From assembly GCA_017303995.1 (NCBI GenBank), contig JAFLBE010000013.1:1-64000 (forward strand): DNA of 64,000 nt, in the 5' to 3' direction. Of this stretch, positions 18,279-28,494 are shown piece after piece. The stretch is from Bacteroidota bacterium. GTDB taxonomy: Bacteria > Bacteroidota > JABWAT01. How positions within the stretch are numbered: position 1 is the stretch's first letter; each line of letters begins with the position of its first letter. The notes beneath the pieces were generated by a model that worked only from the letters and a program-made list of their open reading frames with translations, did no database searches and was not told where the DNA came from. The position numbers and the translations under genes are program-made.

Positions 18279-20198
18279 TCAGACAGGTTTCAGGTAAGTG
18301 TAGTCATTTAAACCCTTTTCGTATTCCTGAAGAATTTTTATTCCTTCAGAGGGTTTTACAATGTCATTTTTTATGGCAGCATCAACCTGTTTTTTCATTC
18401 CTTTAACAAGATCGCTGGACAGATACATATTCATAGCCAGAACTTCGCCAATTGTGCTTCCCTGAATAGTTTCTTCAATATACCAGCCAAGATCTTCATC
18501 GGGATCGAGAAAAACGTGACACTCGTTAACCCGGCCGAAAAGATTATGTAAATCACCCATCACATCCTGATAGGCACCCGTCATAAAAATTCCCAGATAA
18601 TAAGGATCTCCATTGATGGTATGAAGAGGAAGCGTTTCTTTCACATCCTTCAAATCAACAAATTTATTTACTTTTCCGTCAGAGTCACAGGTGATATCGG
18701 CAAGTGTTGTGTTCCTCAGTGGCTCTTCATCAAGCCGGTGAACTGGGATTATCGGGAATAACTGCCCTAAAGCCCAATAATCAGGCAGTGACTGAAAAAC
18801 TGAAAAATTACAGAGATACTGATCGCTCAATGAGGTTTTCAGTTCTGTGATTTCTTCAGGGATGTAATCTTCGCCCTCATACATGCTGGTAATTGCAGAA
18901 GACAATTCCCAGTAAAGTGTGTCAATCAGTGCTTTGTCATCAAGTTCAAGATAGCCTAGATCAAAAAGGGTTTGTGCTTGATCTTTGTTGTAAAGCAAAT
19001 CGTGAAAACACTCATTGAGTGTATCATTATTCAACCGCTCTTTAATGTCGAGAAGAGCTTCAACAATTTTATGACGGCGTTTGGTATCGCCGAGACTGTA
19101 AATGGGTTTTCTTTGTTTTTCAATTTTTCCGAAAACATCAACCACTATCATGGAATGGTGCGCAACAATCGCCCGTCCGCTTTCGCTGACAATATTGGGG
19201 TGAGCTACTTTTTCTTCATCACAAACATCCATAATGGAATACACAATGTCATTTGCATATTCCTGAAGGGTGTAGTTGGTTGATGAGAAAAATGCACTTT
19301 GAGAACCATCATAATCAACACCAAGTCCACCGCCTACGTCAATATATTTGAGTCCGCAGCCGTATTTCGAAAGTTTGGCATAAAATCTTGCCCCTTCACG
19401 AACGGCTTTCGTGATAACCTGAATATCAGGAATCTGGGATCCGATGTGGAAGTGGATGAGTTTCAGTGCATCTTCCATTCCAGCTTCACGAAGCATGTGA
19501 ACAGCATCCAGAATATCTGCAGTTGAAAGTCCGAATTTGGCATTGTCACCGCTTGAAGTTGCCCATTTTCCTGAACTTTTTGCGCCAAGTTTCACTCTGA
19601 CGCCAATCATCGGCATCACTTTCATTTCTTTGGCAACGGTAATGATACTTCTGATTTCTTCCAGTTTTTCGGCAACCATAATCACTTTTTTGCCCAGGCG
19701 ATTTCCGTTAAGGGCAAACCGGATAAATTGGTTGTCTTTGTATCCGTTGCAAACGATCAGGCTTTTATAATCACGGTGAAGGGAAAGGGCAGCCATCAGT
19801 TCGGGTTTACTGCCGGCTTCAATGCCGTAATGATAGGGTTTCCCGGCATCGATAATTTCTTCGACAACTTCACGCATCTGGTTAACTTTAATCGGGAATA
19901 CGCCGGTATATTTTCCCTGATATTTCTGTTCTTCAATGGCCTTTTGAAAAGCTTCGTTGAGAGCTTCGACACGGTGTCTGAGCAGATCCTGAAACCGGAT
20001 CTGAAGGGGGAATTCAAGTCCCTCCCGTTTGGCTTCAGCAATGATATCGGTTATTCTGATGGTTTGGTCTGGGTCCTGAGTAGGTGAAGCAACCACAAAC
20101 CCATCACTGTCAATATAAAAATATCCGATTCCCCATCCGTCAATATTGTACAGCTTTCCGGCTGATTCAATATTCCAATCCTGGCTTTTTTCGCGCAT
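18279..20198 (-). CDS. speA: Biosynthetic arginine decarboxylase
   Basis: A 639-residue PLP enzyme of the alanine-racemase-like fold (SpeA type) that converts arginine to agmatine for polyamine synthesis. The PLP Schiff-base Lys is K104 in GVFPIKVNQ. Other family blocks are HFHIGSQI, YIDVGGGLGVDYDG (phosphate-binding), SESGRAIVAHHS, and the C-terminal NECHVFLDPDEDLGW segment supplying active-site residues. Length matches the family. No signal peptide. It is monocistronic: terminators lie at both ends. speB or agmatine deiminase genes are not in the window. A TAAATTTG element at 20236-20229 on the minus strand lies about 35 bases upstream of the ATG. Confidence 0.96.
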   Translation of the reverse strand: MREKSQDWNIESAGKLYNIDGWGIGYFYIDSDGFVVASPTQDPDQTIRITDIIAEAKREGLEFPLQIRFQDLLRHRVEALNEAFQKAIEEQKYQGKYTGVFPIKVNQMREVVEEIIDAGKPYHYGIEAGSKPELMAALSLHRDYKSLIVCNGYKDNQFIRFALNGNRLGKKVIMVAEKLEEIRSIITVAKEMKVMPMIGVRVKLGAKSSGKWATSSGDNAKFGLSTADILDAVHMLREAGMEDALKLIHFHIGSQIPDIQVITKAVREGARFYAKLSKYGCGLKYIDVGGGLGVDYDGSQSAFFSSTNYTLQEYANDIVYSIMDVCDEEKVAHPNIVSESGRAIVAHHSMIVVDVFGKIEKQRKPIYSLGDTKRRHKIVEALLDIKERLNNDTLNECFHDLLYNKDQAQTLFDLGYLELDDKALIDTLYWELSSAITSMYEGEDYIPEEITELKTSLSDQYLCNFSVFQSLPDYWALGQLFPIIPVHRLDEEPLRNTTLADITCDSDGKVNKFVDLKDVKETLPLHTINGDPYYLGIFMTGAYQDVMGDLHNLFGRVNECHVFLDPDEDLGWYIEETIQGSTIGEVLAMNMYLSSDLVKGMKKQVDAAIKNDIVKPSEGIKILQEYEKGLNDYTYLKPV

Positions 20199-20228
20199 TT
20201 ATCGTTTACTTTCTTTATAAAAAACGTG

Positions 20229-20236
20229 CAAATTTA
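20229..20236 (-). promoter_or_regulatory. Possible -7 element for speA
   Basis: TAAATTTG on the minus strand, an exact TAnnTTTG match, about 30 bases before the ATG. I see no clear -33 TTTG at the expected distance, only TTTCAC. Confidence 0.3.
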
Positions 20237-20349
20237 CACTTTTTTATGCCTAATAGTGAAAATGAAAAACAAAATATTTTTATCAATTGGCTGGGAGAAG
20301 AGTCGGGGTGATTTCAGAGGTAGAAAAAGGCAGTTGGAAAAGGAAAAAG

Positions 20350-20377
20350 CACCTGCTGTCCATTTGAACAGCAGGTG
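20350..20377 (-). terminator. Terminator of the secreted nuclease-like gene
   Basis: Perfect 10-base stem CACCTGCTGT / ACAGCAGGTG with an 8-base loop. On the minus strand it is followed by CTTTTTCC, 12 bases past the stop. Confidence 0.88.
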
Positions 20378-20388
20378 AATAAAATGGC

Positions 20389-23300
20389 TTATTTCAGAAT
20401 CATAAATTTACTTGAAACAGCTTTGTTGTTGAAGGTAAGTGTATAAAAATACACGCCTGACGTCAACCTGGCTGCATTGAAATCATACGATCCGGAACCA
20501 GCAGTTCTGGTAAAAGAATCGGTTGCAACCCGTTGGCCAAGTGTATTGAACACATCGAGTTTAATATCCCCTGCGTAAGGAAGGCTGAACCGGATGCTTG
20601 TGGTTGGATTGAAAGGATTCGGGTAGTTGCCCATCAGAACAAATCCACTTGGAAGTGTTGTTCCGGTTTCAGCAACATCAGTTCCTTTTTCCAAACGGAA
20701 ACGGGTCCAGACAGGGAAGTGATCACTTGTACTTGACAAATAACTACCAATGTAAAACGGATTTTCGATCCTCTGTGTACTGTCCCAATGCATCGGATAC
20801 ATTTCGTTGGTAATCAGAATGTGATCAAGCATACTTGAAGAACGATATGACGTTTGTCCCTTTTCGCTCAGGAATTTGGTCACAATAGTATAGCTTGCCG
20901 GGTCACTAACAAAATTGGCATAGGGTGAAGGCAGATTGGTTCCAACTGTTGATTTGATGACGTCATCATTATAATCACCCAAAACAATTACGTTGTCGGT
21001 TGAACGGTTTGCATCCAAATAGCTTTTTAACTGAATGGCATCCATTTCACGACGGTTCAAATCATCTTCCGGTGGGGTTGATGTGGTTGCTTTTGCGTGA
21101 ATATTGATGGCCGTAATTCGTTTGGTGATTCCATTAACAGTTACATCAAAGGTAAACTCGTAAGGGAATCTTCCGCTACCCCAATCACCTGTATTGAAGG
21201 CAAATCTGGCGTTAACTGAATCAATGGTTGCATCCTTGTAAATGAAACCAGTTTTTTGAGCCTGAGAAATCGGAGCAATAAAACCACGATATCCCTTTAG
21301 TTTAAGGGAATCCATCAGGGTTTGCCAGGATACGTTGTTGGTAACTTCCTGAACGGCATACAAGTCAAGATTCATAGTTCTGAGTAATTTGATTGCATTT
21401 GCTGTCTGAAGTGAATCAATGTATCCTGAAAGTGCAGAAACCCCAAACCATTTCATGTTCCAGGTTCCAATTTCAAAGGTTTCGCTGCGTGCTACATTTT
21501 CCCCAGGAATAACAAAAGCTTGTACGCCAAGATCCTCTGTAAAACGTGGAATGATTTGGTAACTGCCCGAGAACTGGGAAACAACGCCAATAAGGTCAAA
21601 TGGAGCCGTTGGTGCAGTTGCTCCAACAAGATTGGTGTTGTTGTCAACCCGCATTCCCAAATTCAGCGGACCGGAAGGGTCAGAAATATTGTAGTTCTTA
21701 TTGGCCTGGTATGCACCAACATAATCGGTTGTAACATTCAGGATTTTAACCAGTTGACCTTCAAGTGATTCATTTACATCAGCCAAAGAAATAATTTTTG
21801 GTTCAACCTTTTTGTTGTTCTCTTTAAACACCTGAAAGGTTGTTCCTGCACCACTGATCTGGAAAAGACCAGTTCCGGGTTCACCAGTTTTGGATCCGAA
21901 TTCAGCTAATGGCCCTGTAATTTTAACAGAATCACCAATTGCAACTGCTGTATGAAGTGTGGTTTCGAAAACACCCATACCGGCAGTATTGTCCTGAAAA
22001 TAGGCAGGTCCGCCGAGTTCATTGGCAACTGTAATTCTTCCTGTTACGGTTACGATGGTACCAAGTGCCAGATTTCTGGCTTCAGCTACTGCAATGTAGT
22101 CTTTGGGGATAACACTGTCATTATCTGAAATGGTAATGCCAACAGTTTTGCTTCCGAGTGACAATCCGGCAGAAGGATTTACCAGGGTAACTGAAGCAAC
22201 TTCAACACCCTCATCTGCTGAGTCATCAACAATGGTTAGTGTTGCAGAGCCTGAAGTTGAACCTGCAGGAATGGTGATGGTTGTTGATGAAAGTGTATAA
22301 TCTTCAGCAGTTATTCCAGTTCCGGTTACTTCAATATCAACGGTTTGTGCAGAATTTACAGTTGAAACTGTTGTTGCTGTTAAGGTGATTTGGGTTTTTT
22401 CAGCCTCAGATGCAGCTGAAGTTGATGCTGAAAGTGCAACATTGTTTACCCCACCAATTGCAACGAAATCTGCAAGTGAACGAGGCTGAATCTGATAAAA
22501 AGCATTAAATTGGGCAAGAAGACCAACTACATCAACAGAGTCTGAAGGAATGGCAGTCCCAATAATATTATTGGTGGTTCCGGTAATCCGCATTTCAACC
22601 TGACCAACCCGATCCTGACCAACATAATTGGTGTTTCCTGCAAAAGTACCGGCAGGAAATTTCAGGTTTTTAATCAAAATCAGCTGGCTTTCATAGGTTT
22701 CTGTAACTCCGGTTGTATTGATAACCTTTGGCACAACTTTCCCTTTAACAGGATAAACCAAAAGACTGTCTACATTGACGATTTGAATTGCCCCAAACCG
22801 ATCGGATGTTTTTCCCTGAACATAAATAGAATCACCGGGGACGAGATTATCAGCTTTACTATGATAGAGCTGAACACCGGCAGTTGCATCCTGGAAAGCA
22901 ATTGTTGCCCCTACGTTACCTTTGAAGGAAGCTGTAACGGTGCCTCTTACGATAACAATTGATCCGATTGTTTTATTTCTTGCTTCGAGAACCGAAATTG
23001 GTGACAATGGATCATTATCTGTTATTGAAAAAGATATTGATTTTTCAGTAGATAATAATAAACCACCTGAGACTGATGAGATTGTAATCGTTACCGTTTC
23101 GTTTCCTTCGTAATCGCTGTCTTCAAGAATAGAAACAGGCACTTCAACCAGTTTGGTACCAAATGGAATGTCAATTGTTTTTGAAACAATAGTGAAATCA
23201 GAATTCTCAGTTGCAGTTCCGGTTATTTCAATTGATACAGATTCGGAGGCACTTGTATTCTGAGTGGTTTGAATCTGAAAAAGGAAGGTTGAACCAGCCT

Positions 23301-24390
23301 CATCTACGGTTGGAAGCTCGGCATATATTCTGACTTCATTGGCATCATTGTCAATGATTTCAAGTTCCTGGGTAATAGCAGCACCCAACTGAATCCCCTC
23401 AGATGGTGTTTGAATGGTAATAACTGCATTTTCAGTTCCTTCAATTTCTGAATCATCTAAAATTGAGAGAGAGGTACTGCCAGAAGTTTGTCCGTCCAAA
23501 ATGGTAACTGTAGTTGAACTAAGTTCATAGTCAGTTGAATTAATTCCCATTCCTGAAATCGCAACTTCAACAGTTTGATCACCTGTAACAGCCTCGGTTG
23601 AATTAACAGTTACGGTAACTGGGTCTAGTGATCCTTCACTAATTGAAATGGAAGAAAGGCTAAGGCTGACCTTTGGTTTCCCGCCGGTTAAGGGGTCACC
23701 ATTTATCAGAATATCATCAACACCAACCCATTCATCGTTTCCTGCAGCATTGGTTGTGATGATACGCAACTGAACGGCAGCCTGATTTTCAGCGACTTCA
23801 GGTAAGGTGAAACTAACGGGAGTTTGCATAACCGCGTTCTGTACCGTTGCATCAGCAACAAAACCAGCGGGAATATTGGTGAAAGCTCCTGAATTACCAA
23901 TCCGGTACTGAACGGCAACGGCCTGGATTGCGTTGTCTGCACCATCTTCAAGATCACGAAGGGTGTAAGAAACATTTATTGCTTTGAACCCGGTTGTATT
24001 GAGGAATAAGACAAGGAAAGGTGCATCTGCTGTTCCAGAACCTGCAAGTGCAATTGTAGGGTTAGTAATTTCAAATTCGGTTAATCCCCCTGACGTAAAA
24101 GTGTTTGGGGTAAGTTGGTTTGCATTTACATCAACAACCCGCATTGAATCAGCAGTAATAGTGCTGGGATCAACTCCGGTTGTAATAGTAAGATTATCGC
24201 CACGATATCCGTTTATTCCCGGAACTGCAGACCAGTCATCATTGACTGTGATAAGTCCCAAATTTGTCCAATCCTGTGAAAAAGGAAGTGGCTGATAGGT
24301 TGTGTCTTTTATTTTTGGTTTCCGTCCCTGTGCATTGATCACAAGTGACAATCCGGCAAGAGCCAGAAGAAGTAAGGCTAATTTTTTCAT
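20389..24390 (-). CDS. Secreted endonuclease/exonuclease/phosphatase-fold protein with Calx-beta domains
   Basis: A 1,333-residue T9SS cargo. Order: signal peptide (1-20); an N-terminal beta-sandwich (about 30-230); two Calx-beta domains (about 237-345 and 350-460; ISEGSLDPVTVTV.., ILDDSEIEGTENAVI, ILEDSDYEGNETVTI); an OB-like nucleic-acid-binding-type domain (about 465-640); a third Calx-beta (about 650-755, VDDSADEGVEVAS); a second OB-like domain (about 760-930); an EEP catalytic domain (about 955-1215); and the sorting domain with NYPNPFNP from 1255. The EEP domain shows the expected NLDLYAVQEV metal-binding Glu, INIHAKA, VLGDYNDD and TSDHFPVW catalytic elements. It is probably an extracellular nuclease, possibly for phosphate or nucleotide scavenging; a phosphodiesterase with another substrate is possible. 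A TAACTTTG element at 24448-24441 may belong to its promoter. Confidence 0.88.
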   Translation of the reverse strand: MKKLALLLLALAGLSLVINAQGRKPKIKDTTYQPLPFSQDWTNLGLITVNDDWSAVPGINGYRGDNLTITTGVDPSTITADSMRVVDVNANQLTPNTFTSGGLTEFEITNPTIALAGSGTADAPFLVLFLNTTGFKAINVSYTLRDLEDGADNAIQAVAVQYRIGNSGAFTNIPAGFVADATVQNAVMQTPVSFTLPEVAENQAAVQLRIITTNAAGNDEWVGVDDILINGDPLTGGKPKVSLSLSSISISEGSLDPVTVTVNSTEAVTGDQTVEVAISGMGINSTDYELSSTTVTILDGQTSGSTSLSILDDSEIEGTENAVITIQTPSEGIQLGAAITQELEIIDNDANEVRIYAELPTVDEAGSTFLFQIQTTQNTSASESVSIEITGTATENSDFTIVSKTIDIPFGTKLVEVPVSILEDSDYEGNETVTITISSVSGGLLLSTEKSISFSITDNDPLSPISVLEARNKTIGSIVIVRGTVTASFKGNVGATIAFQDATAGVQLYHSKADNLVPGDSIYVQGKTSDRFGAIQIVNVDSLLVYPVKGKVVPKVINTTGVTETYESQLILIKNLKFPAGTFAGNTNYVGQDRVGQVEMRITGTTNNIIGTAIPSDSVDVVGLLAQFNAFYQIQPRSLADFVAIGGVNNVALSASTSAASEAEKTQITLTATTVSTVNSAQTVDIEVTGTGITAEDYTLSSTTITIPAGSTSGSATLTIVDDSADEGVEVASVTLVNPSAGLSLGSKTVGITISDNDSVIPKDYIAVAEARNLALGTIVTVTGRITVANELGGPAYFQDNTAGMGVFETTLHTAVAIGDSVKITGPLAEFGSKTGEPGTGLFQISGAGTTFQVFKENNKKVEPKIISLADVNESLEGQLVKILNVTTDYVGAYQANKNYNISDPSGPLNLGMRVDNNTNLVGATAPTAPFDLIGVVSQFSGSYQIIPRFTEDLGVQAFVIPGENVARSETFEIGTWNMKWFGVSALSGYIDSLQTANAIKLLRTMNLDLYAVQEVTNNVSWQTLMDSLKLKGYRGFIAPISQAQKTGFIYKDATIDSVNARFAFNTGDWGSGRFPYEFTFDVTVNGITKRITAINIHAKATTSTPPEDDLNRREMDAIQLKSYLDANRSTDNVIVLGDYNDDVIKSTVGTNLPSPYANFVSDPASYTIVTKFLSEKGQTSYRSSSMLDHILITNEMYPMHWDSTQRIENPFYIGSYLSSTSDHFPVWTRFRLEKGTDVAETGTTLPSGFVLMGNYPNPFNPTTSIRFSLPYAGDIKLDVFNTLGQRVATDSFTRTAGSGSYDFNAARLTSGVYFYTLTFNNKAVSSKFMILK

Positions 24391-24628
24391 GTATTCTCCA
24401 TGGGTATAAACAACTAAGATACAACCAATTTAGGCGAAGCCAAAGTTATGAAGACAATAACGAAAAGATAGAAGCATTAATAAGTTTAGGCAGAAATGGA
24501 ATATTTATTTAATAATTTAAGCCAATCTTGGCCTATTTAAGAAAAGTCGGTGTCAGTTTAATGTCTTTGATAAATTAATTGAATTGTTACCACCAGATTA
24601 CGATTTTTGGAAATTTGGATTCAATAAC

Positions 24629-25489
24629 ATGCAGTTGTCCCGCAAAGCTGAAATTTACCTTCTTGTCGTAACCCTGATTTGGGGAAGCACATTTGTTATT
24701 ACAAAAACCTCACTCGATCAGGCATCTCCGCTCATGTTTCTGGGTGTTCGGTTCCTGATTGCCTCCCTGATTTTTGGCGCAGTTTTTCATAAGAAAATTT
24801 TTGCTTCAAAATTCAAACCCGGGAAAGCTGCCATTTTTGTTTGCCTGACTCTTTTTATCGGATTTGCTACCCAAACTGCCGGATTAAAATTTACGTCGGC
24901 AAGCCACTCGGGCTTTATAACTGGCCTCCTCGTTATTTTTACGCCAATTTTTCAGGTCATAATTGAAAAAAAATTCCCGAACCGCGGGGTTTGGGTTGGT
25001 GTCACTTTAGTAACAATTGGTCTTTATTTTTTGGTTAATCCTTCCTCAGAACTTTCAGGTGATGTTCTTTTTGGTGATTTCCTTACTCTTATTTGTGCAA
25101 TTGTCTATGCCATTTACATCGTTTATCTGGATATCGCATCCCGTGAAACTGACATTTATCAGCTCACTTTTTATCAGTTTATTACAGTTGCTGTGTTTTC
25201 TTTTGCAGCTGCACCATTTTTTGAGACTCCTTTTTTGACTTCAGACACAGATTTGTGGACGGCGTTGATTTATCTTGCAGTACTGGCCACAATTGTGACA
25301 ACATTTATACAAACCCGGTTTCAAAAAGATACTACACCGGCAAAAGCTGCTGTCATTTTTACCATGGAACCCGTCTTTTCCGCCGTTCTGGCATTCTTTG
25401 TTCTGAATGAAATGATTGGTTTGACTGGAATTTTTGGTGGCACACTTATTGTTATTGGGTTACTGACATCAGAATTATCAAAATCATAA
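24629..25489 (+). CDS. EamA/DMT family transporter
   Basis: A 286-residue inner-membrane protein with ten predicted helices in two EamA repeats. The first repeat begins LLVVTLIWGSTFVITK and the second GDFLTLICAIVYAIYIVY. The C-terminal MEPVFSAVLAFFVLNE block is a family hallmark. I use the ATG at 24629, which gives the usual short cytosolic N-terminus (MQLSRKAEIY); a TTG at 24584 would add 15 residues absent from the family. Substrate unknown; relatives export amino acids or metabolites. It ends 15 bases before ftsH, so the two are probably co-transcribed. Confidence 0.88.
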   Translation: MQLSRKAEIYLLVVTLIWGSTFVITKTSLDQASPLMFLGVRFLIASLIFGAVFHKKIFASKFKPGKAAIFVCLTLFIGFATQTAGLKFTSASHSGFITGLLVIFTPIFQVIIEKKFPNRGVWVGVTLVTIGLYFLVNPSSELSGDVLFGDFLTLICAIVYAIYIVYLDIASRETDIYQLTFYQFITVAVFSFAAAPFFETPFLTSDTDLWTALIYLAVLATIVTTFIQTRFQKDTTPAKAAVIFTMEPVFSAVLAFFVLNEMIGLTGIFGGTLIVIGLLTSELSKS

Positions 25490-25504
25490 AGGTTGGATAT
25501 ACGC

Positions 25505-27622
25505 ATGGCGTTTGATTTTTTCAATAAAGACAAAGATTCAAAGGATCAGGCTCCGGGGCAGGATCCTTCTAAAGATCCCAATAAAAACACTAATGGAAAC
25601 GGTTTTAAACCTAAGTTTTCTATCTGGATGTTTCTTATCCTGCTTGTGGGTGTTATTGCCGTTCAATCAATGTTTATTAGCCCATCTAAAGGAAAAGAAA
25701 TTCCTTACAGCGAATTCCGGAAAGCGGTTGCTGAAGGAAAAGTTAAAACAGTTTACATCGGTTCAGCCTACCTCGAAGGTGTTTACAAACCAGAATTCCT
25801 TCCTGCACCGGTAAATACAGAAAATAAATATAATTTATTTGGATCTCAGACTGACGATAGAGGACATTTTCTCGTTGTTGCTCTTGAGGATAAAGAACTT
25901 ATTGCTTTTCTGGAAACCAATAAAGTGGATTATCGTGGCAGGATTGAATCAACCTGGGTTTCTGATCTTCTCGGATGGATTATCCCGTTCGGACTCATTG
26001 CCCTTGTCTGGGTTTTTATATTTAAAAGAATGTCGCCTGGCAGCCAGGTCATGAACATCGGTAAAAACAAAGCCGTCATGTACACAGAAGGTGACGAATC
26101 CCGCATCACATTCAAGGACGTTGCCGGTCTCGATGAAGCAAAAGAAGAAGTAAAAGAAATTGTTGAGTTTCTGAAAGATCCATCCAAGTTCACCCGCCTC
26201 GGCGGTAAATTGCCCAAAGGTGTTTTGCTGGTAGGTCCTCCGGGAACGGGTAAAACTCTCATCGCCAAAGCAATGGCAGGTGAAGCAGGAGTTCCGTTCT
26301 TTTCACTTTCCGGATCTGACTTTGTTGAAATGTTCGTAGGTGTTGGTGCTGCCCGTGTTCGTGATCTGTTCAAACAAGCCAAAGACAAAGCGCCGTGTAT
26401 CATTTTTATTGATGAAATGGATGCAATCGGTCGTTCACGTGGGCGTGGTGCCATGATGGGTACAAACGATGAACGTGAGAATACACTGAACCAATTACTC
26501 GTTGAAATGGATGGATTCAGTACTGACAAGGGTGTAATTATTGTTGCTGCAACCAACCGCCCTGATGTTTTGGATCCAGCTTTGCTTCGCCCGGGTCGTT
26601 TTGACCGTCAGGTGTTAATTGATAAACCTGATCTTATTGGCCGGATTGCAATTTTCAGAGTTCACACCAAAAATCTGAAGCTCAGTGAGAATGTTGACCT
26701 TCGTCGTCTTGCATCCCAGACTCCCGGATTTGCCGGCGCCGATATTGCCAATATTTGTAACGAGGCTGCTTTATTGGGTGCAAGAAAAGGCCGTGAAACC
26801 ATCGATATGGATGATTTTTACATGGCAATCGAAAGATCAATCGCCGGACTTGAAAAGAAGAACAAGCTTATCAATCCGAAAGAGAAAAAAGTTATTGCCT
26901 ACCATGAATCGGGTCACGCAATTATTGGCTGGTTTCTTGAAAATACTGACCCGGTTTCAAAAGTTTCGATTGTTCCCCGCGGATTTGGTGCATTGGGTTA
27001 TACACTTCACACCCCGCTTGAAGATCGTTACCTCATGACCCGTCAGGAGATTCTGGATCGGATTTGCGGATTGCTGGGTGGTCGTGTCGCTGAAGAAATT
27101 GTTTTCGGTGATATTTCAACCGGGGCACAAAACGATTTGGAAAGAGTAACTGATTTTGCTTACGCAATGGTAACCGTTTACGGAATGTCTGAAAAAATCG
27201 GATATCTTTCTTTTGCGGATTCGAAAAACCAGAATTTTGTCGCCGGTATGGGCTTTGACAAAAAGTATGGTTCAAACGTTGCCATGGAAATTGACTCAGA
27301 AGTAAGAAAGATCATTACTGAATGCCATGACCGGACACGTGCTTTACTAAATGATAAGCGCGACTTACTCAACAAAATGGCGGAGACGCTGCTGGAAAAA
27401 GAAATTCTTGACCGTGCAGATCTTGAGCTCATGCTCGGTGCCAGAGTGGGTGGTCATGAAGATGAAGCTGATATCATTGCCCGTCAGGATCAAGCATTTG
27501 CAGATGCAGATGCCCGTGACGCTTATCAGGCTCCCGTTCCTGTTGAAACTCCGGTTCCGGCAGAAACTACTGCGCCTGAACCTGGCGCTGAAGTTCCTGA
27601 AACAACTGAACCTAAAGCATGA
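25505..27622 (+). CDS. ftsH: ATP-dependent zinc metalloprotease FtsH
   Basis: A 705-residue membrane-anchored AAA+ protease that degrades unstable membrane and cytosolic proteins. Start taken at the ATG 25505, with AAGG about 13 bases upstream; a TTG at 25493 adds four residues. A charged N-terminal tail (about 1-35) precedes TM1 (about 38-58), a periplasmic domain (about 60-150), TM2 (about 155-175), the AAA+ module with Walker A GPPGTGKT at 244-251, Walker [12 protein letters not shown], the second region of homology [17 protein letters not shown], and the peptidase domain with HESGH zinc site at 467-471. The C-terminus is a Pro/Glu/Thr-rich tail (about 665-705), as in many Bacteroidota FtsH proteins. 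Followed closely by a small unknown gene and a NUDIX gene. Confidence 0.97.
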   Translation: MAFDFFNKDKDSKDQAPGQDPSKDPNKNTNGNGFKPKFSIWMFLILLVGVIAVQSMFISPSKGKEIPYSEFRKAVAEGKVKTVYIGSAYLEGVYKPEFLPAPVNTENKYNLFGSQTDDRGHFLVVALEDKELIAFLETNKVDYRGRIESTWVSDLLGWIIPFGLIALVWVFIFKRMSPGSQVMNIGKNKAVMYTEGDESRITFKDVAGLDEAKEEVKEIVEFLKDPSKFTRLGGKLPKGVLLVGPPGTGKTLIAKAMAGEAGVPFFSLSGSDFVEMFVGVGAARVRDLFKQAKDKAPCIIFIDEMDAIGRSRGRGAMMGTNDERENTLNQLLVEMDGFSTDKGVIIVAATNRPDVLDPALLRPGRFDRQVLIDKPDLIGRIAIFRVHTKNLKLSENVDLRRLASQTPGFAGADIANICNEAALLGARKGRETIDMDDFYMAIERSIAGLEKKNKLINPKEKKVIAYHESGHAIIGWFLENTDPVSKVSIVPRGFGALGYTLHTPLEDRYLMTRQEILDRICGLLGGRVAEEIVFGDISTGAQNDLERVTDFAYAMVTVYGMSEKIGYLSFADSKNQNFVAGMGFDKKYGSNVAMEIDSEVRKIITECHDRTRALLNDKRDLLNKMAETLLEKEILDRADLELMLGARVGGHEDEADIIARQDQAFADADARDAYQAPVPVETPVPAETTAPEPGAEVPETTEPKA

Positions 27623-27635
27623 TTGTCTGGTAAAG

Positions 27636-27929
27636 GTGTTTTACCACATTCCAACCAATCTGGTGATTAATCTGAAAGAAGCTGCCGCCGAACTCAATTT
27701 CGACGGCAGCTTCGTCATTTATGACGATTCCTGGACGGTTTTATATCCAGATGGGAAAATTGTGGGATGGTTTTATCTGAATCAAAAAGATAATTATACC
27801 GATATTGAAATTATGCCGGCTTCAAAAAAGGATGAAGTGGCTCTTGAAAAGGTTTTTACAGCTCTTAACGACCTGATGAGTGAATCGGTCGGACAAGATC
27901 AGTGCAAAACCGGAAAGTGCAGTACCTGA
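27636..27929 (+). CDS. Small uncharacterised protein between ftsH and nudix gene
   Basis: About 97 residues, not recognised. The frame is open through the 3' end of ftsH, but translation most likely starts after the ftsH stop, at GTG 27636 (used here) or GTG 27663; neither has a strong ribosome-binding site. The product reads as an alpha/beta domain: NLKEAAAELNFDGSFVIYDD, then YPDGKIVGWFYL, an acidic strand YTDIEIMP, a helix EVALEKVFTALNDL, and a Cys-containing tail CKTGKC. The stop TGA overlaps the ATG of the NUDIX gene (TGATG), which supports that it is a real, translationally coupled gene. Confidence 0.55.
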   Translation: MFYHIPTNLVINLKEAAAELNFDGSFVIYDDSWTVLYPDGKIVGWFYLNQKDNYTDIEIMPASKKDEVALEKVFTALNDLMSESVGQDQCKTGKCST

Positions 27930-28462
27930 TGCCAGGATCCTGGAAAGAAATCAAAACGGAACTTTACGCTGACTGTAAAATTTTCAGAGTTCACAAGTCT
28001 ACACGTGAAAGTGAAATGTCGGGTCAGCAGTTTGATTTTTATACGCTTGAAGGAACAAACTGGGTTAACGTGATTCCCATGACTGCTGATGGTCGTATCA
28101 TTATGGTGAGACAATATCGCCACGGAATCAGAGAATTTACTCTTGAAGTACCGGGTGGCGCACTTCATCATGAAGAAGATCCGGTTGAAGGTGGTTTGCG
28201 TGAGATGGAAGAAGAAACGGGCTATGTTTGTCGTGAAGCCAAACTCATCGGGAAGTCATATCCAAATCCGGCCATTCAATCCAATATTTGTTTTTATGTT
28301 CTTGCTGAAGGTTGTACACTTGAGAAACCTCAGAATCTGGATCAGGCCGAAGAAGTTGATGTAGAGTTGGTTCCGGTTTCAGACATCCCGGATTTAATTA
28401 AAAAAGGCGTGATCAATCACGCCCTTGTTATCAATGCTTTCCATTTTTATTTCAATAGGTAG
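27929..28462 (+). CDS. NUDIX hydrolase, ADP-ribose pyrophosphatase-like
   Basis: A 177-residue cytoplasmic NUDIX hydrolase. Start ATG 27929 overlaps the previous stop (TGATG) and removes an unlikely GTG-started extension. The NUDIX box is complete: GGALHHEEDP followed by REMEEETGY, giving GX5EX7REUXEEXGU. The upstream strand VRQYRHGIREFTLEVPGG is characteristic of the ADP-sugar (NudF-like) branch, which hydrolyses ADP-ribose to AMP and ribose 5-phosphate. The substrate is inferred from that block only. Last gene of the EamA-ftsH run; it converges on the endonuclease I gene with a 32-base gap and no obvious terminator. Confidence 0.9.
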   Translation: MPGSWKEIKTELYADCKIFRVHKSTRESEMSGQQFDFYTLEGTNWVNVIPMTADGRIIMVRQYRHGIREFTLEVPGGALHHEEDPVEGGLREMEEETGYVCREAKLIGKSYPNPAIQSNICFYVLAEGCTLEKPQNLDQAEEVDVELVPVSDIPDLIKKGVINHALVINAFHFYFNR

Positions 28463-28494
28463 GGTTTATTTTAAACTTTTCCTATGACTTTTCC

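Noticed and set aside
25930-26556. 208-residue open frame antisense to ftsH
   Set aside because: Lies wholly within the conserved AAA+ coding region; no start signal and no recognisable motif.
27351-27635. Longer N-terminal extension of the small gene after ftsH
   Set aside because: It overlaps the ftsH coding end in another frame; translation more plausibly starts after the ftsH stop.
28407-28424. GGCGTGA/TCACGCC hairpin near the end of the NUDIX gene
   Set aside because: It lies inside the coding sequence and has no T tract; probably chance.
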